Of a stretch of 64,000 nucleotides of DNA, positions 1 to 13,500 are shown in pieces. Position numbers and translations under genes: made by a program. Within the stretch, counting starts at the first letter, position 1; each line of letters opens with the position of its first letter. The notes below the pieces were generated by a model. That model had not been told where the DNA came from. It was given only the letters and a program-made list of their open reading frames with translations, and did no database searches. The DNA comes from Stratiolaelaps scimitus (taxonomy: Eukaryota > Arthropoda > Arachnida > Mesostigmata > Laelapidae), in NCBI GenBank assembly GCA_019614645.1, contig JABWDB010000016.1, positions 2,542,001 to 2,606,000 on the forward strand, given 5' to 3'.

Positions 1-3000
1 CTATGAGAGTTTACGTATACGTTTGATGTTATGTTCAGCCCATTTTACAGGGCAACTTGGGACAAGGAAAAAGTTAAATAGTTAGCACATGTCACTTACT
101 TGAAGTCTGCGAATTGACCTCGTTTAATAAAAAGATCTGCTTACCGGAGTGTTGACTGTTCCACTGTACGAACTAACACTGCCTGTTTGTAAATGTTGAA
201 AGTCTGACCTTCACCCAAGTTTGGCTTTTGCCTTATGAGAAAACAGATGAGAATTTCGTAAAAATTCTGCGAGCCGCGATATTTAATATATATATAAAGT
301 TCTTGCCATTCATTTCAAAATAATATTTATATATATGATATATATTTAAATATTATTTTGAAATTAATGGCAAGAACTGGTGATAAGTATATGATATGAA
401 CCATGGGAAATCATTCATTATTATACGGCTTATGACAATATGATACGAGCTTCGACCAGAGGATCCTTAGTCAAACTTTCTTTATTATCTTAACAAAAAC
501 CATACTCGAACCACCATTTGAATTCACTCGGTTCCACCTTTCTTTGACGACATCTGCATACCTGGATGTGTTCTATATTTTACAAAAATGAATCACACAT
601 TGCGGGTAGTTGGATAGAGTCATCGGTATATGCGAGGCACACCGTTATAGTGTTTTCAGCAACAAGCGGCTGTGAAGTCGTCCGCCCATCTCGAGAGCCA
701 CTACCACCATTCTGTCCCCCAAAGCAGGCATTTTGTTCTGTCGAGGATGTCCAGTTTGAACGCCTCTACTGTACTCGCCTATATATTTAGGGGCTAGGCC
801 TTTAAAGGCATGCAATTGGGAATGTCGAAGCCGAGCGCAAGAGCCTTTTAATTTTCACTGGGATAAGCTCACGAGATTCAGTTGGAATTCCATAATGAGC
901 GACTTTTCGTACATTCGCGCTGTTAATCATTAACCGAATCACGAAATGATTGACGTGTGATATTAATCAGCTCTGTTGGTTCTATTCTGGTCGCCCTGCT
1001 TCTGAGCGGTGGTATTTCCAGGATGATTGATCCTGGAATAAGAAAAGTCGTTAGCTCTTGCCAAAGTATTAAGTATAAGTAGGTCCCTTGCCGATCCCTT
1101 TGCGGACCGTCCAAATAACTTCGGACACGATGTCTGCGATTTGTAGATTATCCCCGCTTTTCAACCAGCCTTTGTTGCTACCGGTGTTACAGGTTGTCGT
1201 TCTTAGCTCCCGATGTAAAGCTTATACCACTACAGGGACGTCCTTGGCTGTTCTGTTGTTCAGAAGGTGAACACTGAAATTATCCGTCCTATGGCTCCAA
1301 TATTGAATTTCTACCGATTCTGATGAAAAACTAGGGGGCAACTGATATTAGGATCCGACCAACATGGAGTGAAGAAGGGTGAACCGCCTGGATCTGCATA
1401 CGAAACTTGATCATTTCCATGTGAATGATCCATTCGTGCGTGGTCTCTCCTACGATTCGTCGTTTTTTCGCCTGTCAAAGTTCTCTTATTTGGTCGGATT
1501 TCCCAACCTGCGGCCTCTGTTCGAGCTGCAGCTCCACGTCACCCACCCTTTCATCCATAGATTCATTTTAGTCCTCTCTTTACAGCAATTGTCAAACATC
1601 TATCTCCTAACGGTTCTTAATCACATTTCTACATAGTTCTAGGTGAAAGGAGTGAGTGCCGATCACAAACACGGCCGTTTTCGACCAGTATGGAAACACT
1701 GACACGTATACGAACCTTGGGACGAAATCGTCAAACGAATATGGAATGGTGTAGCATGCGCAACTTTGTCGTCCAAAGCTTGTTTTCGCTTTATCGGAGG
1801 TGTGTGCCGTTAACAATAGTGTTTTTTTCCTCTTGGGACAACCTAACCCATTCCCACGGTGTATCATCGTCGACCACTATCACCATCGTTGTCTATTTCG
1901 ATATTTGCTTATCAACATCTGGTGTATACAATGTAATCGGTAGAAGCCGTATGTCAACATAGCGGAATTGATAAGGTGGTGGATATATAGATCGAGGTAC
2001 ACACGACTACAGGATTTGCGGCAGTTGAGCAAAATATACCAGAGCGCCTCGAGCTATTCCGACAAGGCAAACATGTGTCAACCAGGTCGCAAGCCCGTAA
2101 AATATACACAAGGGACACGAGAGACACAAGACATGCTCGAGCCGCATCGTATTGTAGATGGACTATTCCGTTCGCTAGACGAACTTCAATGCTTTGGGCC
2201 ATCCAGGATAAAGAATTCGGATTGCTTTTTTTTTTTATTGTAGATCAAGTAGCATTACATCCTAACATTTCAAGGAATTGAATGGACCCTATCTTTCAAC
2301 CAGTGCTTACATTACTTTGCATCATAAAGCAACTACTAGAATTATTGTAACTAGGCTACTGTCTCCATTACAATTAGGGAACGGTAGTATGATGTGATCA
2401 TTGACTGACGAGCTGCATCACGGGCAACATGCGAAATGTTCATGACCAATTCAAAACTTTTTTGAGAGGAAACTAGTTAATTGCCACAAATACTCATGTC
2501 GCCTTTAAAACCTGTAATAGGGCGTGCAACCGAATATTTAATGCAAAGATTTTCCTTAAATATACAAAAAAGAGACACGATTTCTAATTCGGGCCACATT
2601 CAGGAACTGGGAAACTGAGGCCATCTTGTTCTAGATATTCCATCAAGGATATTTCGAGGAGGGTGTTCTTAGATTTCACGTTCATCAAGTGTCGCCCACT
2701 TTTATAATTGAATAAATTAATATAATATTAACCAGAAAAAAAGCCACCGTTTGTATACTGGACAAGGGTTACCATTTTCTTATTTTTGTTTTTATAAAAA
2801 TATGAATCTGTGGCCTCGAAGTGCTACTGTACCTAGTTTTTCTACTAGCCCAATTTCTACCTAAATAATCTTGTAGCGGCATAATACAGAATAAGACAAT
2901 ATGGTAGATACCTTAGCTGATCGCAATTTACGTGTCTTACTTTATGCTAAAAGTTGATTTGATGTTTTGGGAGAGTTCATATTGAACAAACTTAGCTGAC

Positions 3001-3250
3001 GCCGTGCTTTGTGTTCAAGAAAGGCAAGTTTTTCACACTAATTACATTACACTAATTCCATGTTCAAATCATCACCAGTCTTACCGATGGCGTATCGTGT
3101 AGGAAACAGCGTTGTGACAGCCAAGCCAGCCACACAAACAAACTAGAGTTCTTGTCGAGGTTCAGCACCTGTGCTTTCCATGCAAAATCAGGAAACTCAT
3201 GTATGTGTTAAAGGCCAATCTGTTCACGATATGCAAAGTTCTGTGACACA
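1..3250. other. intergenic, no gene seen
   Basis: Only short chance frames (under 95 codons). Contains the fold-back repeat at 298-378. Otherwise AT-rich unique sequence. Confidence 0.6.
298..378. repeat. inverted repeat, 32-bp arms, 17-bp AT-rich loop
   Basis: The arm at 298-329 (starting AGTTCTTGCCATTCATTTCA) is repeated inverted at 347-378 with one mismatch. The loop is TA-rich. This is the shape of a fold-back element or small MITE; no target-site duplication is obvious. Confidence 0.9.
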
Positions 3251-4190
3251 ACGTTGAGCCACGTTGACCATGTAAATATGTTCGCCATCGGCGCACTCCC
3301 CCCTGTAGTTACATCCGGTAGCAACACCTGGAACATCCATTTATGCGTCGTCTGTGTTCGCCTTGGAAGTTGTAAACAAGCATAGTGCAAACGAAAAACA
3401 AGAGTCCAACACAGATGGGGTCGACGGAAGTGGCGTGTATATATTAAATTATAACGCGCTCGTCTCACTTCATCCTCTTCGGACCTCTCCTCTTCTCGTC
3501 TTGCTCTTTGTCGTGATAAACGGTTATGCACAACATGCCGCCGCGGTGCCCATTGTTCAAGCCATCGCCCCTTGAAGCTTCCGCCCCATCCACGTTTCCC
3601 CACTAGCGCATCCTTTTGCATTGCGCACCCGTTTATTCTACGATGTATCCTCTTTTTCCGGATGCAAATTCGGCCTCGGTTGAATTTCCCTCCTTGTTCT
3701 CTTTTGGCTGAGAAAAATAAACGACTCCCTCTGGAACCAACCGGGCCGCTGGTTTCTTCGTGGCTTGGATCTGAAGGCGTGCATCGCGGACGCGCCATCT
3801 GTGTCCTTCAGGCTTCGAAGAAGCCAGCAGCGCTATCTCCCCTATGTCCCCTGTTCCATGGGCGTTTTAAGACCTCCTCGCCTGGCCACCATGCGAGCAA
3901 GCCTTTGCAAACAGCGCGCTCACATACCGTCCCAGCCACCCGTTTGGCCAGCGGTCTCGTTCTCGTTACGGAGCGACAGACTGAAATGTTTACGCGAAAC
4001 ACACCCTGCTGCGGCCGACAGCGAGTTGTCGGCTGGCGGACTACCGGCCCGAACCAGCGCGGCGCTCCTAGCAAAGGCAACGTTTTGATGTTCCCAAAAA
4101 AAAACTCGTGGGGTCGGAGCCAGCGAGGAAATTTGCATAAATTCGGTTTGCTCATACGTTTTCTTAGCACTGCAAACCTTCAATAGTAGA
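3250..4190. other. GC-richer island, possible promoter or untranslated exon
   Basis: Base composition rises clearly, with CCGG and CGCC-rich text. Overlapping open frames of 196 codons (minus, 3208-3798) and 204 codons (plus, 3572-4186) occur, but neither shows recognisable motifs or a convincing start, and they overlap antisense. Low stop frequency in GC-rich DNA explains them. Confidence 0.4.
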
Positions 4191-4536
4191 GCGAGTGATG
4201 CAGGGCTGATGAAGGCTCACCGAACGTTTGAACGACCTCGCAAGGCATCAAGCGGCAGAGAACTGTCACTCTACAATGGACAAATCTTGACGAGGAAACA
4301 AATCCTGCTTGAACTGTAGTCCTTTATAGAAATAGCACATTAGTAGCGATACACTTCACGTTCCCCGCTTCCTGGTCCTGATATATGACTAAGACGACAG
4401 GACGTGTATAGGGATCATACAGGTGTATGCTGGGTTTAGCTTCGGTTGTCTTATAAGCAACGATTATTACTACGTGTATTGTTGATTGCTAAGAGTCATC
4501 GCCCCTTAACCAGGTGGTTCCGAGGTTTGTCGTCAC

Positions 4537-4560
4537 ATAGGGGAACAGCTGAGAGGCAGC
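4537..4560 (+). mobile_element. SINE 3' tail fragment (shared tail motif, copy D, degenerate)
   Basis: ATAGGGGAACAGCTGAGAGG followed by CAGC is a diverged copy of the shared tail core found near 41.9, 49.0 and 49.6 kb. It is short and could be a chance match, but the 16-base GGGGAACAGCTGAG core makes relation more likely. Confidence 0.4.
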
Positions 4561-7473
4561 CCAACTAGAATCACTTGAGGACCCCTAAGCATAACTCTGT
4601 CAAACGCGCGCCCACCTTGTGGACAACGAAATACTGTTTGATAAATGAACACATCGAAAATGTTGCACAAAGTCAAGCTGAAACGATATCGCCTTTTGCC
4701 GCCACAGCCTTCCTTCGCTGCTCAAGCATCGGCCTGACCGAAGCTTGAGACCTAGGTTTACTTCAGCCTGTTTGAGCATCAACATCGACGTCCTCCTCTT
4801 AGCCCTCCTAATCCTGACAACGTTGTAATAGCAGACAATCGCGCGTGACGTTGCACTCAGCAAACGTCGTGTATGTGGTGACTGTTGATCTGATGATTTC
4901 GAGTGAATAATACTCGTTTTAATTAAAACTGCTTCGGCCTCGAAACTGCTTCGGCCGCAGCAGCGGCTTGACGGCGGCCAGGATTTCCAATCCGAACTCA
5001 GTCAGCCATTAAATAAATACATAGGCGGAAACGTACGATCGAACGAAACGGCCGAAGGCAGACAGACAGCTGGTTACGATGCAACAATCCTCGGATGTCG
5101 CCGCTGCTCATTGAACTTAAACAGATTCGAGCGCCGCGCTCGTGGTAATGGGGAACTCATTGCTGTTCGACCCTATACACACAGTGCAGGTAGTCGTCGG
5201 ACGGTGCATGCATTGATAGTTGGCACGATGTTAACGAATGATACGAAGTTAAAAATGCCCTAAGTTAACTCATTTGATGTTAATCCTCGTAAAAGTTTCA
5301 TCTACTGGATTTTCGTCCTGGAGTTGAGTAGTTAACTAAATATAGACCCACGCCGTGAGGGTTGCGTGAACTATTAGAAATGCAGATAGGTTCCATCGAA
5401 TTCAGATCGTTGATGTCTCCTGTATCCGGAAGGTTAGTGATAATAATAATTGACTATTTTGCTGACGAGGCCTATAGAGTTATTTCTGATTCAAAGAAAT
5501 TCGATTGTTTTCAAGGTGTTGCTTGGCCTTCGAGACCTTCGGGATCTTCTAACCTACTGCTAAGACAAATGCTGATATGTCATATGCAAGTAGAGCATAA
5601 ATCTGTTTATTATGAACCTAAAAGATTAATTGCGTTAAACCGGCTCATTTACTCTCCCAAAGTGTAATTTTGCTCGATCTCCTTTAGAAGTTATGTCAAC
5701 CCTATATAATGACGCCACCAAAGTAAGTACCTTGGGACATTGGCGTAAATCTGCAAGTGAAATGCACCTTCCAATTATTTACCTAGAACCGAGTTTGACA
5801 CAAGCAAGTCTTAGAACACATTGTCTTATATCGTTAGTTGTTTTCAGGGAACGGTAATTGGTAACAGTACTCCTGAAGAAGAAAAAAACTGTGTATGCGG
5901 CTCAAGCAGGTAATACTACATCTTAGACAACATCAATTGAATAGTAGTACCTAAATTTAAATAAACTCGAAATGAAATGCTGCCGGGTCAGTGAGTCCAC
6001 CAGGCCTATGATAACCTACGTACAGGCTGTTAATACAGCCTGCTTGAGGTGTATCATATATCATCATATAGTATGAGTCCCCCCCCGTACAAATGAGATT
6101 CGATACCTAGATAAGTAAATAGGTAATAGTTGCATTCTGTCATCTCGCTCTGAGCTTAGTAGATCAGCATGTGTAATCTCCATCCGCTGTCAAACTGTAT
6201 CTGTGAACGTATACGTGTATGAGTAAATGATGTAATAAGCTCGACGTGGTTCCTCTCTCGTATGACCTTTTATAATGAAATTCGTCATGCACTCGACCCA
6301 CCTGCCGATCCAGCGCTTCCACTTGGCCCCTTTGGGGAATAGCTTCGAATTTTGCATCCGCGATGGCGCTGTCGTCTTTTCAGGACAGCCCTCATCAATA
6401 TCCTCACACGGTGCTTGCTTGGCCTTCTTATTCAAACGTCTCCTAGGCGATACGCGAAAATTGCGGGGCGCTAGAGGGAGCCAGTCTTGCTACTACTGCT
6501 CAATCAGCCCCTTGGCGTATCAAAGAATTTTATTCAGAATTACTTTTTTCTTGGACGTTGCACGTACATGTATACAAAACTCACATATCTATAGACAGCA
6601 GAATTTTACACAGAACGTTCATTGATCCACTCTGAGATCCTCTTTTGGGGTAATACCGTTACTCGAAGTTAGTGCCCCTGTGACTACAGTTCTCATTAGT
6701 GGAAGACCTGTGCTTCTCAAATGGTAGATGCATTCATGTTTGTCACAGAAAAACACGAAACGCGTCTGCAGAAGGTGTTTACGGGTCTACAGTAATGAGT
6801 AAGGGTGTGCTAATATTATCCTTAAGACAGGGAGATAGTGTGTGGTTAGAAGGAATACCAGATTAGGCGCCACTTTTACGCCACCCATGCTCCAATTGTA
6901 TATTAAACTTACTTCCTTTCATAGCTGTCGAAAGTAGGTTACTCTCATTCAAAGTGTAAACGTCAGCCAGCAATCTTATCTCACCCCTTCCTCCTTTTGC
7001 ACCACGCCGTGTCCGCCTCATATTCTGTGAAATCCGTTTCCCAAAAACGAACCACAAAAAATCCGTACCTCATGTAGTAGCTATTCAGAAATGCTCTGTA
7101 GTCGATTTAACTTCCCTTTCAGCGCAACAATGAAAATGGAAAATTTCAGCACTGTGGACATGTTGAACATTACACAATAGTCGAAGCAGTTGCTCACAAT
7201 GGTCGGCTACATTGTAGCTCTGTCAACAGTAATTCGAATTAACCACATGAGGCACACATCTCAAACATCATCGGGAAACTCAAACTGTGTGGTGATCGAT
7301 ATCGCCTGAAGAGACCCGAATCTGAGCTAGATTTTGTAGGTACAGTTAATCAAAACTGATTACGAAATGCTCCGCCTTTCTTGAGCATCGTCAACGCACA
7401 CAAGCCGCCTTGCTCGCCTTAGTACCCATAAGAATTAGAAGTGAGAGATTATGCGAGCAAATGTACAAAACGA

Positions 7474-7476
<3 letters not shown>

Positions 7477-7513
<37 letters not shown>

Positions 7514-7539
7514 GAAGTATCGTAGATACACTTAATGTG

Positions 7540-7573
<34 letters not shown>
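7477..7573. repeat. two (TA)n microsatellites flanking a short unique spacer
   Basis: Alternating TA runs at 7477-7508 and 7543-7573 flank a 34-bp unique segment. They could pair with each other. Confidence 0.95.
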
Positions 7574-7579
<6 letters not shown>

Positions 7580-8779
7580 GAACATATTATTGCAAACAAC
7601 TTTATTCATTCGTTTACTGCATAATAATTATAGCTGTAATCAACGGTGGTGGCTAAAGAGGAATACGACAATTAGTTCGTAGTGCAGCATCCCCAATTAT
7701 ACTGCCTATCCTGATTACACTGGCTGCTTAAGCTTAACATGTTCTCTATCGATGCTATTGAAAAATATTCCTGATCCCTTTGGCTTCGGACCATTTCTTC
7801 GAGTGCTCCCAGCCCAGAGCACACCTCCGACTTGTTTCAGAACAGAAGGAATCAAATAGAAAGAGAGAGAGAGAAAATCCCAGGAGAACGTCGTGTGTTT
7901 TGCTCTTGTTAAATCCACCTTGAGGATAAGCCTACTATTGACTTACGTGCTGTAGGAGATTTTGTGATTGGAGCTGAGAAGGCTTATGGTGGCTTAGGTT
8001 CAGGAAGGTCGGACTCCAGGATTAGATTTGGAATAATACAGCGATAATAATAACACTGATTGATATCGGCCAGCACATTAAGTCTAGCTGTGTTCCTTCC
8101 CTAGTGCTCTCTATATCGAGACAATAGCGCTTTGAAACAGAGAGAACTCTTATTTGACTCAATCATGTTAATAATAGTTTTTATAGGCGAATACACGAAT
8201 TTTGCACACTTGGGTAAGCATGGAGAATGATGGGCCATATAGGTCAACAAATACTTAACACGAACAAACCAAATGACATCAGTGCATTCCCAAGAGACTC
8301 TTCTAACTTTTAGTGTAACAGTGAGTAGTCGGTTTTGGGAAAATGAAAAATCAAGACACTCATATGGCCCCAACTGTTGGGGTAATACGTGACATAAGAG
8401 GGGCCATATGGCACAAATGAGGCAGCAATAATTAGTGTACGAAGAAGTAAATGAGAGCGATTCAAGCCTCATATATCTCTATCATATATTTGTTATTGAA
8501 CACCCAGACTAAATACAAATTGTTAATGGTGAAGAATAAAAGGGACAACACAATTCTTTGTCAAAAGTAAACCTACTGTCTTTTATATTAATCTTCATAG
8601 ACAATTCCCGAGTTTCCTCTCTCGGTCCTCGTGAATGGAATGACCCTTGGCAGGGAACCCCTTGCACCAGAATCTACATACAGCCACCAAGTCGTACGGA
8701 AGGTTAACCCAATTTCGAAGGTAACTCCCGGTGAATTTTATACTACAAGGAAATGTCGAGATCACCTCTGCTTATTACT

Positions 8780-8872
8780 AGAGAGCGGTCGCGTGTCTGG
8801 CAGGATTTGATCCCAGTCCACATGTCCCTCCTATCTAGAAATTCAAGACGCTCACCACTATACCATCAATGA
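8780..8872 (-). mobile_element. tRNA-like SINE head or tRNA pseudogene
   Basis: On the minus strand it starts TGATGGTATAGTGGTGAGCG, a good A-box, and has GGGATCAAATCC as a B-box-like element about 45 bases later. Acceptor-stem pairing is poor. The following sequence toward 8640 on the same strand may be the SINE body, but no second copy was seen. Confidence 0.5.
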
Positions 8873-8947
8873 AAAATATTTTTGGTTGGCTACACTGCTG
8901 TGTAATTCAAAATTTTGTTTTCTCGACATCGCAGGCTAACGAAATAC

Positions 8948-9019
8948 TATATATATATATATATATATGTATTACGCTGCACAGCTCTTCCCCTAAATAT
9001 ATATATATATATATATATA
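8948..9019. repeat. two (TA)n microsatellites
   Basis: TA runs at 8948-8969 and about 8997-9019 are separated by 27 bp of unique sequence. Confidence 0.9.
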
Positions 9020-9700
9020 GACTACTCGAAGCGCGTACGTGCCAATGTGCGACATGTCTTGCACACACTTGCAGTCGTCTCTCCTCTCCCGTTAGCCAAA
9101 CATGGCAACAAAAAGCACTAATAGTTTGTGGGAATCCCTTCGGGATCTTCTATGTCCACATATCATGAAAGAGCGTTCTCACTTGTTGACGTGCAGGGTC
9201 CCGCTAGCAAAGGAATTTCGCTTTATGAAACTATCCTCACTTTCTGCAGCACACCGCGTGATCCTTCATTCCAGGCCATTCACGATAGGCTAATTCTGCT
9301 CCCCGCTGCGGCATGCACCTAGCGCAGCTGTACAGCAGAACCTGCGTGGCTGTCCGTTGCCGTTGCTGGCCTTCGGGCTAGCTTCGCAATGGCGACAACG
9401 CTCCCTTTAGTAAGGCGACACGAGGCCAGCCATCTCCCACCCAACTACGGCCCCCCTGACAATGGCGGGTTTACGCTAAGTGAGCCACTATACTCGAGTG
9501 AAGTTGAATGCCAGCAAAAGGCTCAATGATTTATGTAGACATAAGTAAATGTATACAAGCAAAATGGTCATGATGGAATAGTAGGTTCTGTTGGTGGTGG
9601 CATTTAAGCGAGCAACCGAAAATCGACTGTACACTTTATCCAAACATGTCTTGGATTACGAAAGAATACGTATCATTGCAAGTGATATGGCAAAATGGTA

Positions 9701-9766
9701 AATGGTAAATGTTTATTGGTTTATTAAAGGAGCTGCAATTTTACAATGCTTAAGCTCTCTTATATG
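9701..9766 (-). mobile_element. 5'-truncated copy of the second SINE family (tail only)
   Basis: Read on the minus strand, this matches the tail of the SINE at 15757-15905: AAGAGAGCTTAAGCATTGTA, then AAATTGCAGCTCC, TTTAATAAACCAATAAA and a TTTACC motif, repeated here as TTTACCATTTACC. The tRNA head is missing, as expected from 5' truncation during reverse transcription. Confidence 0.75.
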
Positions 9767-10728
9767 TTCGTATTGTTCTTACTATTCCATCTGCTCATGC
9801 CCTATACGGAAACTCGGGTAATGTTGTTATTTACTGACTTAAATCGTATTAGCTCAGTGATAAAAAAGACGTTTTTATTAAAAACGTTTTTTTAATGTAT
9901 TAGGAAGGTCTTTTATTTTAATTTTACTTTATTAAATACTCGCTTAACTGCTACATCCATGGGTGTCTTTAATAGTTACCTATCCTGTTTTATATGGAAA
10001 ATTAAATGGGCCAGGAGTAATTGCCGCGACAAATGTTCACCTTAGTTGGAAGTTGTTGAAGGCAAGGTCTCGCTGTCAAAAGGAATTACAGTGAAACCGT
10101 TATGTCTATAAATTCGAGCTAAACTACAGCTACTGGAGCTTGAAAGGGCAATTCTGGATGGAAGCTGATTGCAAGCTGGGGTGATGGGTTTGATAGTAGG
10201 CGAGGGACAGTACCATTTCCGGGCCGCTCTCACGCCAACGGCAAGTACGACTACACTGACCGCTGCAGTGCTATAATATGATATTGAGTGTTATTCTATG
10301 CGTGACTATCTCTGGTCTTACTTGCTCCCAGATGTTCTAGAGCAAGAATGAGGAGCGGGCTATACATAACTACTAAAATATAATGAAGAGCTGGACGTAC
10401 ACAGATGATGCTCTTGATAAAACGACACTCATTATGGTGTGGTCGTGAAAAGGAAAATACGCGACTAGAGTTCGACAGTTGAAGAGAATCTACAATTAGA
10501 GCCAAGGATGTGGCTTTCTCAAAATATTCAACATATAATAATCCTGTTTAAGATGCAGGAGATTTTTTTTTATTTATATAGCGACGAGGGGAAATGCTCT
10601 TTATATGAGTGGACACCGCCAGGTTCTATGAGAGACAATCATTTTGATGACTATGGATGAAAATAGCCTCTTACGCACTAAAACCCCCAGACCATGTGTT
10701 ATATAGAAGGAGTTATCTACTTTAAAAC

Positions 10729-10944
10729 ATGACGGTACAAGCGGCTCAAACTTGCTGGACCGCCACTGCAGTGGTAGTACTTACGTGCATTCAGTCTGCC
10801 GCTGGATGCGAAACGATTCGTATGGGGCATATTGAGTACATTCAGCGAGTCCGGATGTACACTATCTCAATGCAGGCCATTCACATCGCTAATCCCCCAC
10901 AAACACAGTCTACCCGGGAATATGTTTACGCATGCTGTGCGTGA
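10729..10944 (+). CDS. candidate small secreted peptide, 71 residues, unrecognised
   Basis: A single-exon ATG frame begins after AAAAC and starts with a plausible signal peptide: a threonine-rich then hydrophobic stretch ATAVVVLTCIQSAAG. The remainder is 45 residues with three cysteines (one at its first position and two near its end). No family is recognised, no splice or polyadenylation context confirms it, and frames this short arise by chance. It is listed only because the leader looks good. Confidence 0.15.
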   Translation: MTVQAAQTCWTATAVVVLTCIQSAAGCETIRMGHIEYIQRVRMYTISMQAIHIANPPQTQSTREYVYACCA

Positions 10945-12689
10945 GAATTGGCAATATGTCTTCGCAATTTTTGAACTTCCATGCGAACACGCATGTCGAA
11001 TGCTTTATATAAAGAGCTCAAGTGCGCTTTGAGAACAGCCAGTGTGTTTGTTGTCAATTGCCGATATGCTCAGCCGTCTCGGTGTTGTGGTATAGCTTGA
11101 TACCTCTCCACAGATATATACAGAAAGAGGCTATTTTTTTCGGAATCATTTGTCCAACCGCCCGGAGGCCCGCAGGTTATAGCAGTATCATTGTGTCTAT
11201 GAAGACGTTCGAATGCGGTTACAGCATGTCTAGGAATTTATTATTTGTAGTCACAGAAAGTTACTGCTCGACTCCAGATAAATCCCTGCAAGTGATGATA
11301 AATCTACGTATGAACTAGAGCAAGTATTATAATGCTGAGAGTTGTACGAAGTTGATCGACATAACGAACCCGCAGAAGCGAACGTTTAGTGATACAGCGT
11401 AGATAGATTTCCAATCACAACATTGTGTTTCTTCCAGCAGAAAATAGTTGGACAAATGCTGAGTTTTTCCTTGTGTCGTCTCATTCTGGTACTCACCTTC
11501 TGTCGACTGTGAAAGGTTGCAGATCCCTGTCACTGCTCAACTTTGCTTGTGCTTGTCATCTTCAGCATGCGAGGTCATCCATGAGGGTTTTACGTATCAG
11601 AATGGCTGATGGGGTTTCCACTTCCGCAAGGGGCGCTACTCAATGTCCGAGTGGTGGCTGCAGCAGCGAGGGACCCAAACGACCATGGACGAGGTGATGA
11701 CTAGTCGCCTACCGCACTGCAAAGGTGGCCAGGTTCAAATTAGCAGGCGATTGTAATGGAAAGGGGTAGAGTGTCTACCTTTGGAAAATACTAATAAAAA
11801 ATCACAGTAATGACAACAGCAATAATAATAATATCCCACCCGATCAGTGGGAACCTAATCGGCATCATTACATGTCCAAGAGTCAATGCGATATAAATTC
11901 AAGGTAAGAAGTCACTTAGGGGGGAAGGGAATATATTTGTAATTATTTCCCACCCTTTTGACTCTTATCGTTGATTAGCCACGCATGTTTGCGATGGACG
12001 AGTCGCCAGCTTTAATCCAAAGCCAACAGAATCAACAGGTATAGCTTACACCTGTTGATATACACCGCTCTATTAGATGAACTTAATATTATGATATTCG
12101 GCCTAGGTGGAAATATGTTCATCTTCAAGCAATCATGCTATAAGCCATCAATCTATTATAGAATGGTAGTGTGACCATCCCTCTTTCCCAGAGTTGTACC
12201 CTTTCAACAAAGGCGTATACATGGTAGCAGCGAATTGTCCCACTGAAATACCAAAGTAATAAACAACGTTTCCGTATTCAGAGGATATTTCCACTGTTGA
12301 GCGGAACGATTGAACGGATAGTTGGCGTAGCTGTGGTGAACGACCAGTTTTGCAACTTCGTCTTCACTACTGTTGGCATTCCCATTGTCGAATATATTAC
12401 GACCATCGCTGTTCTTCTCATGCTTCGTGGTTACTTGTCGGGTCCACGCAAGGCAATAATTCAACGGCATTTCTACAACACCTTGTGTCATGTGGCTTGA
12501 TGGCTAGAGCCAACCAGAGTAATCGACCACTTCCAGTCGTCCACATGACGCTTCGGGTGGCAACGTGTTGTAGATGCTGGCTCAGGCGAGCACCCTATCC
12601 ATTACACAGTCAGCTATGAACACACGTATATACATATATAGATACGTTTGCATGTGTGTGTGTGTGTATTATCATTCCCTCTCTCATCA

Positions 12690-13500
12690 ATATAGCATCC
12701 ACCGTTCCACCTTCTTCTCACGGACGCAGAAGGCGCGCAGACCCGTTGGATAATTGTATGAATGCACGGATGGCTCGCTAACAACATTCGACTGTTTCTC
12801 GACTGTTTCGGTGCTGCCCTTCTCTCTTTGTTCGTCCGTTTCGACATCGAACTGTCGGGATAAATCCCTAAGCTACTTAGGAGCGAGGTTCGCCTGAGCC
12901 GCCGCTTCTGCTGTTGACTGGATCAACACATCGGATCTATTCGCATAGTACACCGTTGCTGACGTCACTATCCGCGGCAGAAGAAGCAACAGCAGCAGCA
13001 GTAGCGGCACCGCATCCGGTGGCCGAAGCAAGGACCAGCGACCGCTGAAACTTGGGCCCGCTCCGTTAGTGTAGGCTACATTTACATTCGTACAGTGAAA
13101 TCCCTCCTTGCCTCCTTTTGCTTACGAGCCAGCAGCTGAGTCGACGTAAGCAACGAGCAACTGGGCAAGACGCAACAGAAGTCAGCCTGCCATTGGCAAT
13201 GTGCCGACGAACGGGTGAAGCGAGCCGAATGCCAGGCTGATGGTAACGTACTTCGCGCACTCGACCGAACAGGCTGCTTGGCCATTTTCACTACCCTCAG
13301 GGTGAGGCAGTTTCCTTTCCTCAGAAACTCGCCAGCGCAAGAACGCTCCTTGGCCAGAGAGGATTGGTGGGTGGTAATCGCCCGCACATTTGTCGTGGCC
13401 TCGTCGTATTCAGCCAACAAAAAAAAGAAATAGAACACAGCCAGCATAGAAGTGTTACTCCGACCCTGTCCGCAATCAGACAAACAGGTGAAGCAGGTGT
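12690..13500. other. GC-richer island with CAG/CAA-type triplets
   Basis: Around 12960-13060 the plus strand has runs such as AGCAACAGCAGCAGCAG and GC-rich surroundings. A 133-codon minus frame (13082-13483) has no recognised motif. Possibly an untranslated first exon or promoter of a gene whose coding part is outside this window. Confidence 0.35.

Larger units (their letters stand above)
4190..12690. other. intergenic, no gene seen
   Basis: Short chance frames only, apart from the weak secreted candidate at 10729. Holds one diverged SINE tail (4537), TA microsatellites at 7.5 and 9.0 kb, a tRNA-like head on the minus strand (8780-8872) and a truncated SINE copy (9701-9766). Confidence 0.6.

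Noticed and set aside
3208..4186. Overlapping 196- and 204-codon frames as genes
   Set aside because: They run antisense to each other in GC-rich DNA, show no motifs, and composition alone explains the open frames.
7477..7573. CRISPR-like spaced repeats
   Set aside because: The repeated units are pure TA microsatellites in a eukaryotic genome.
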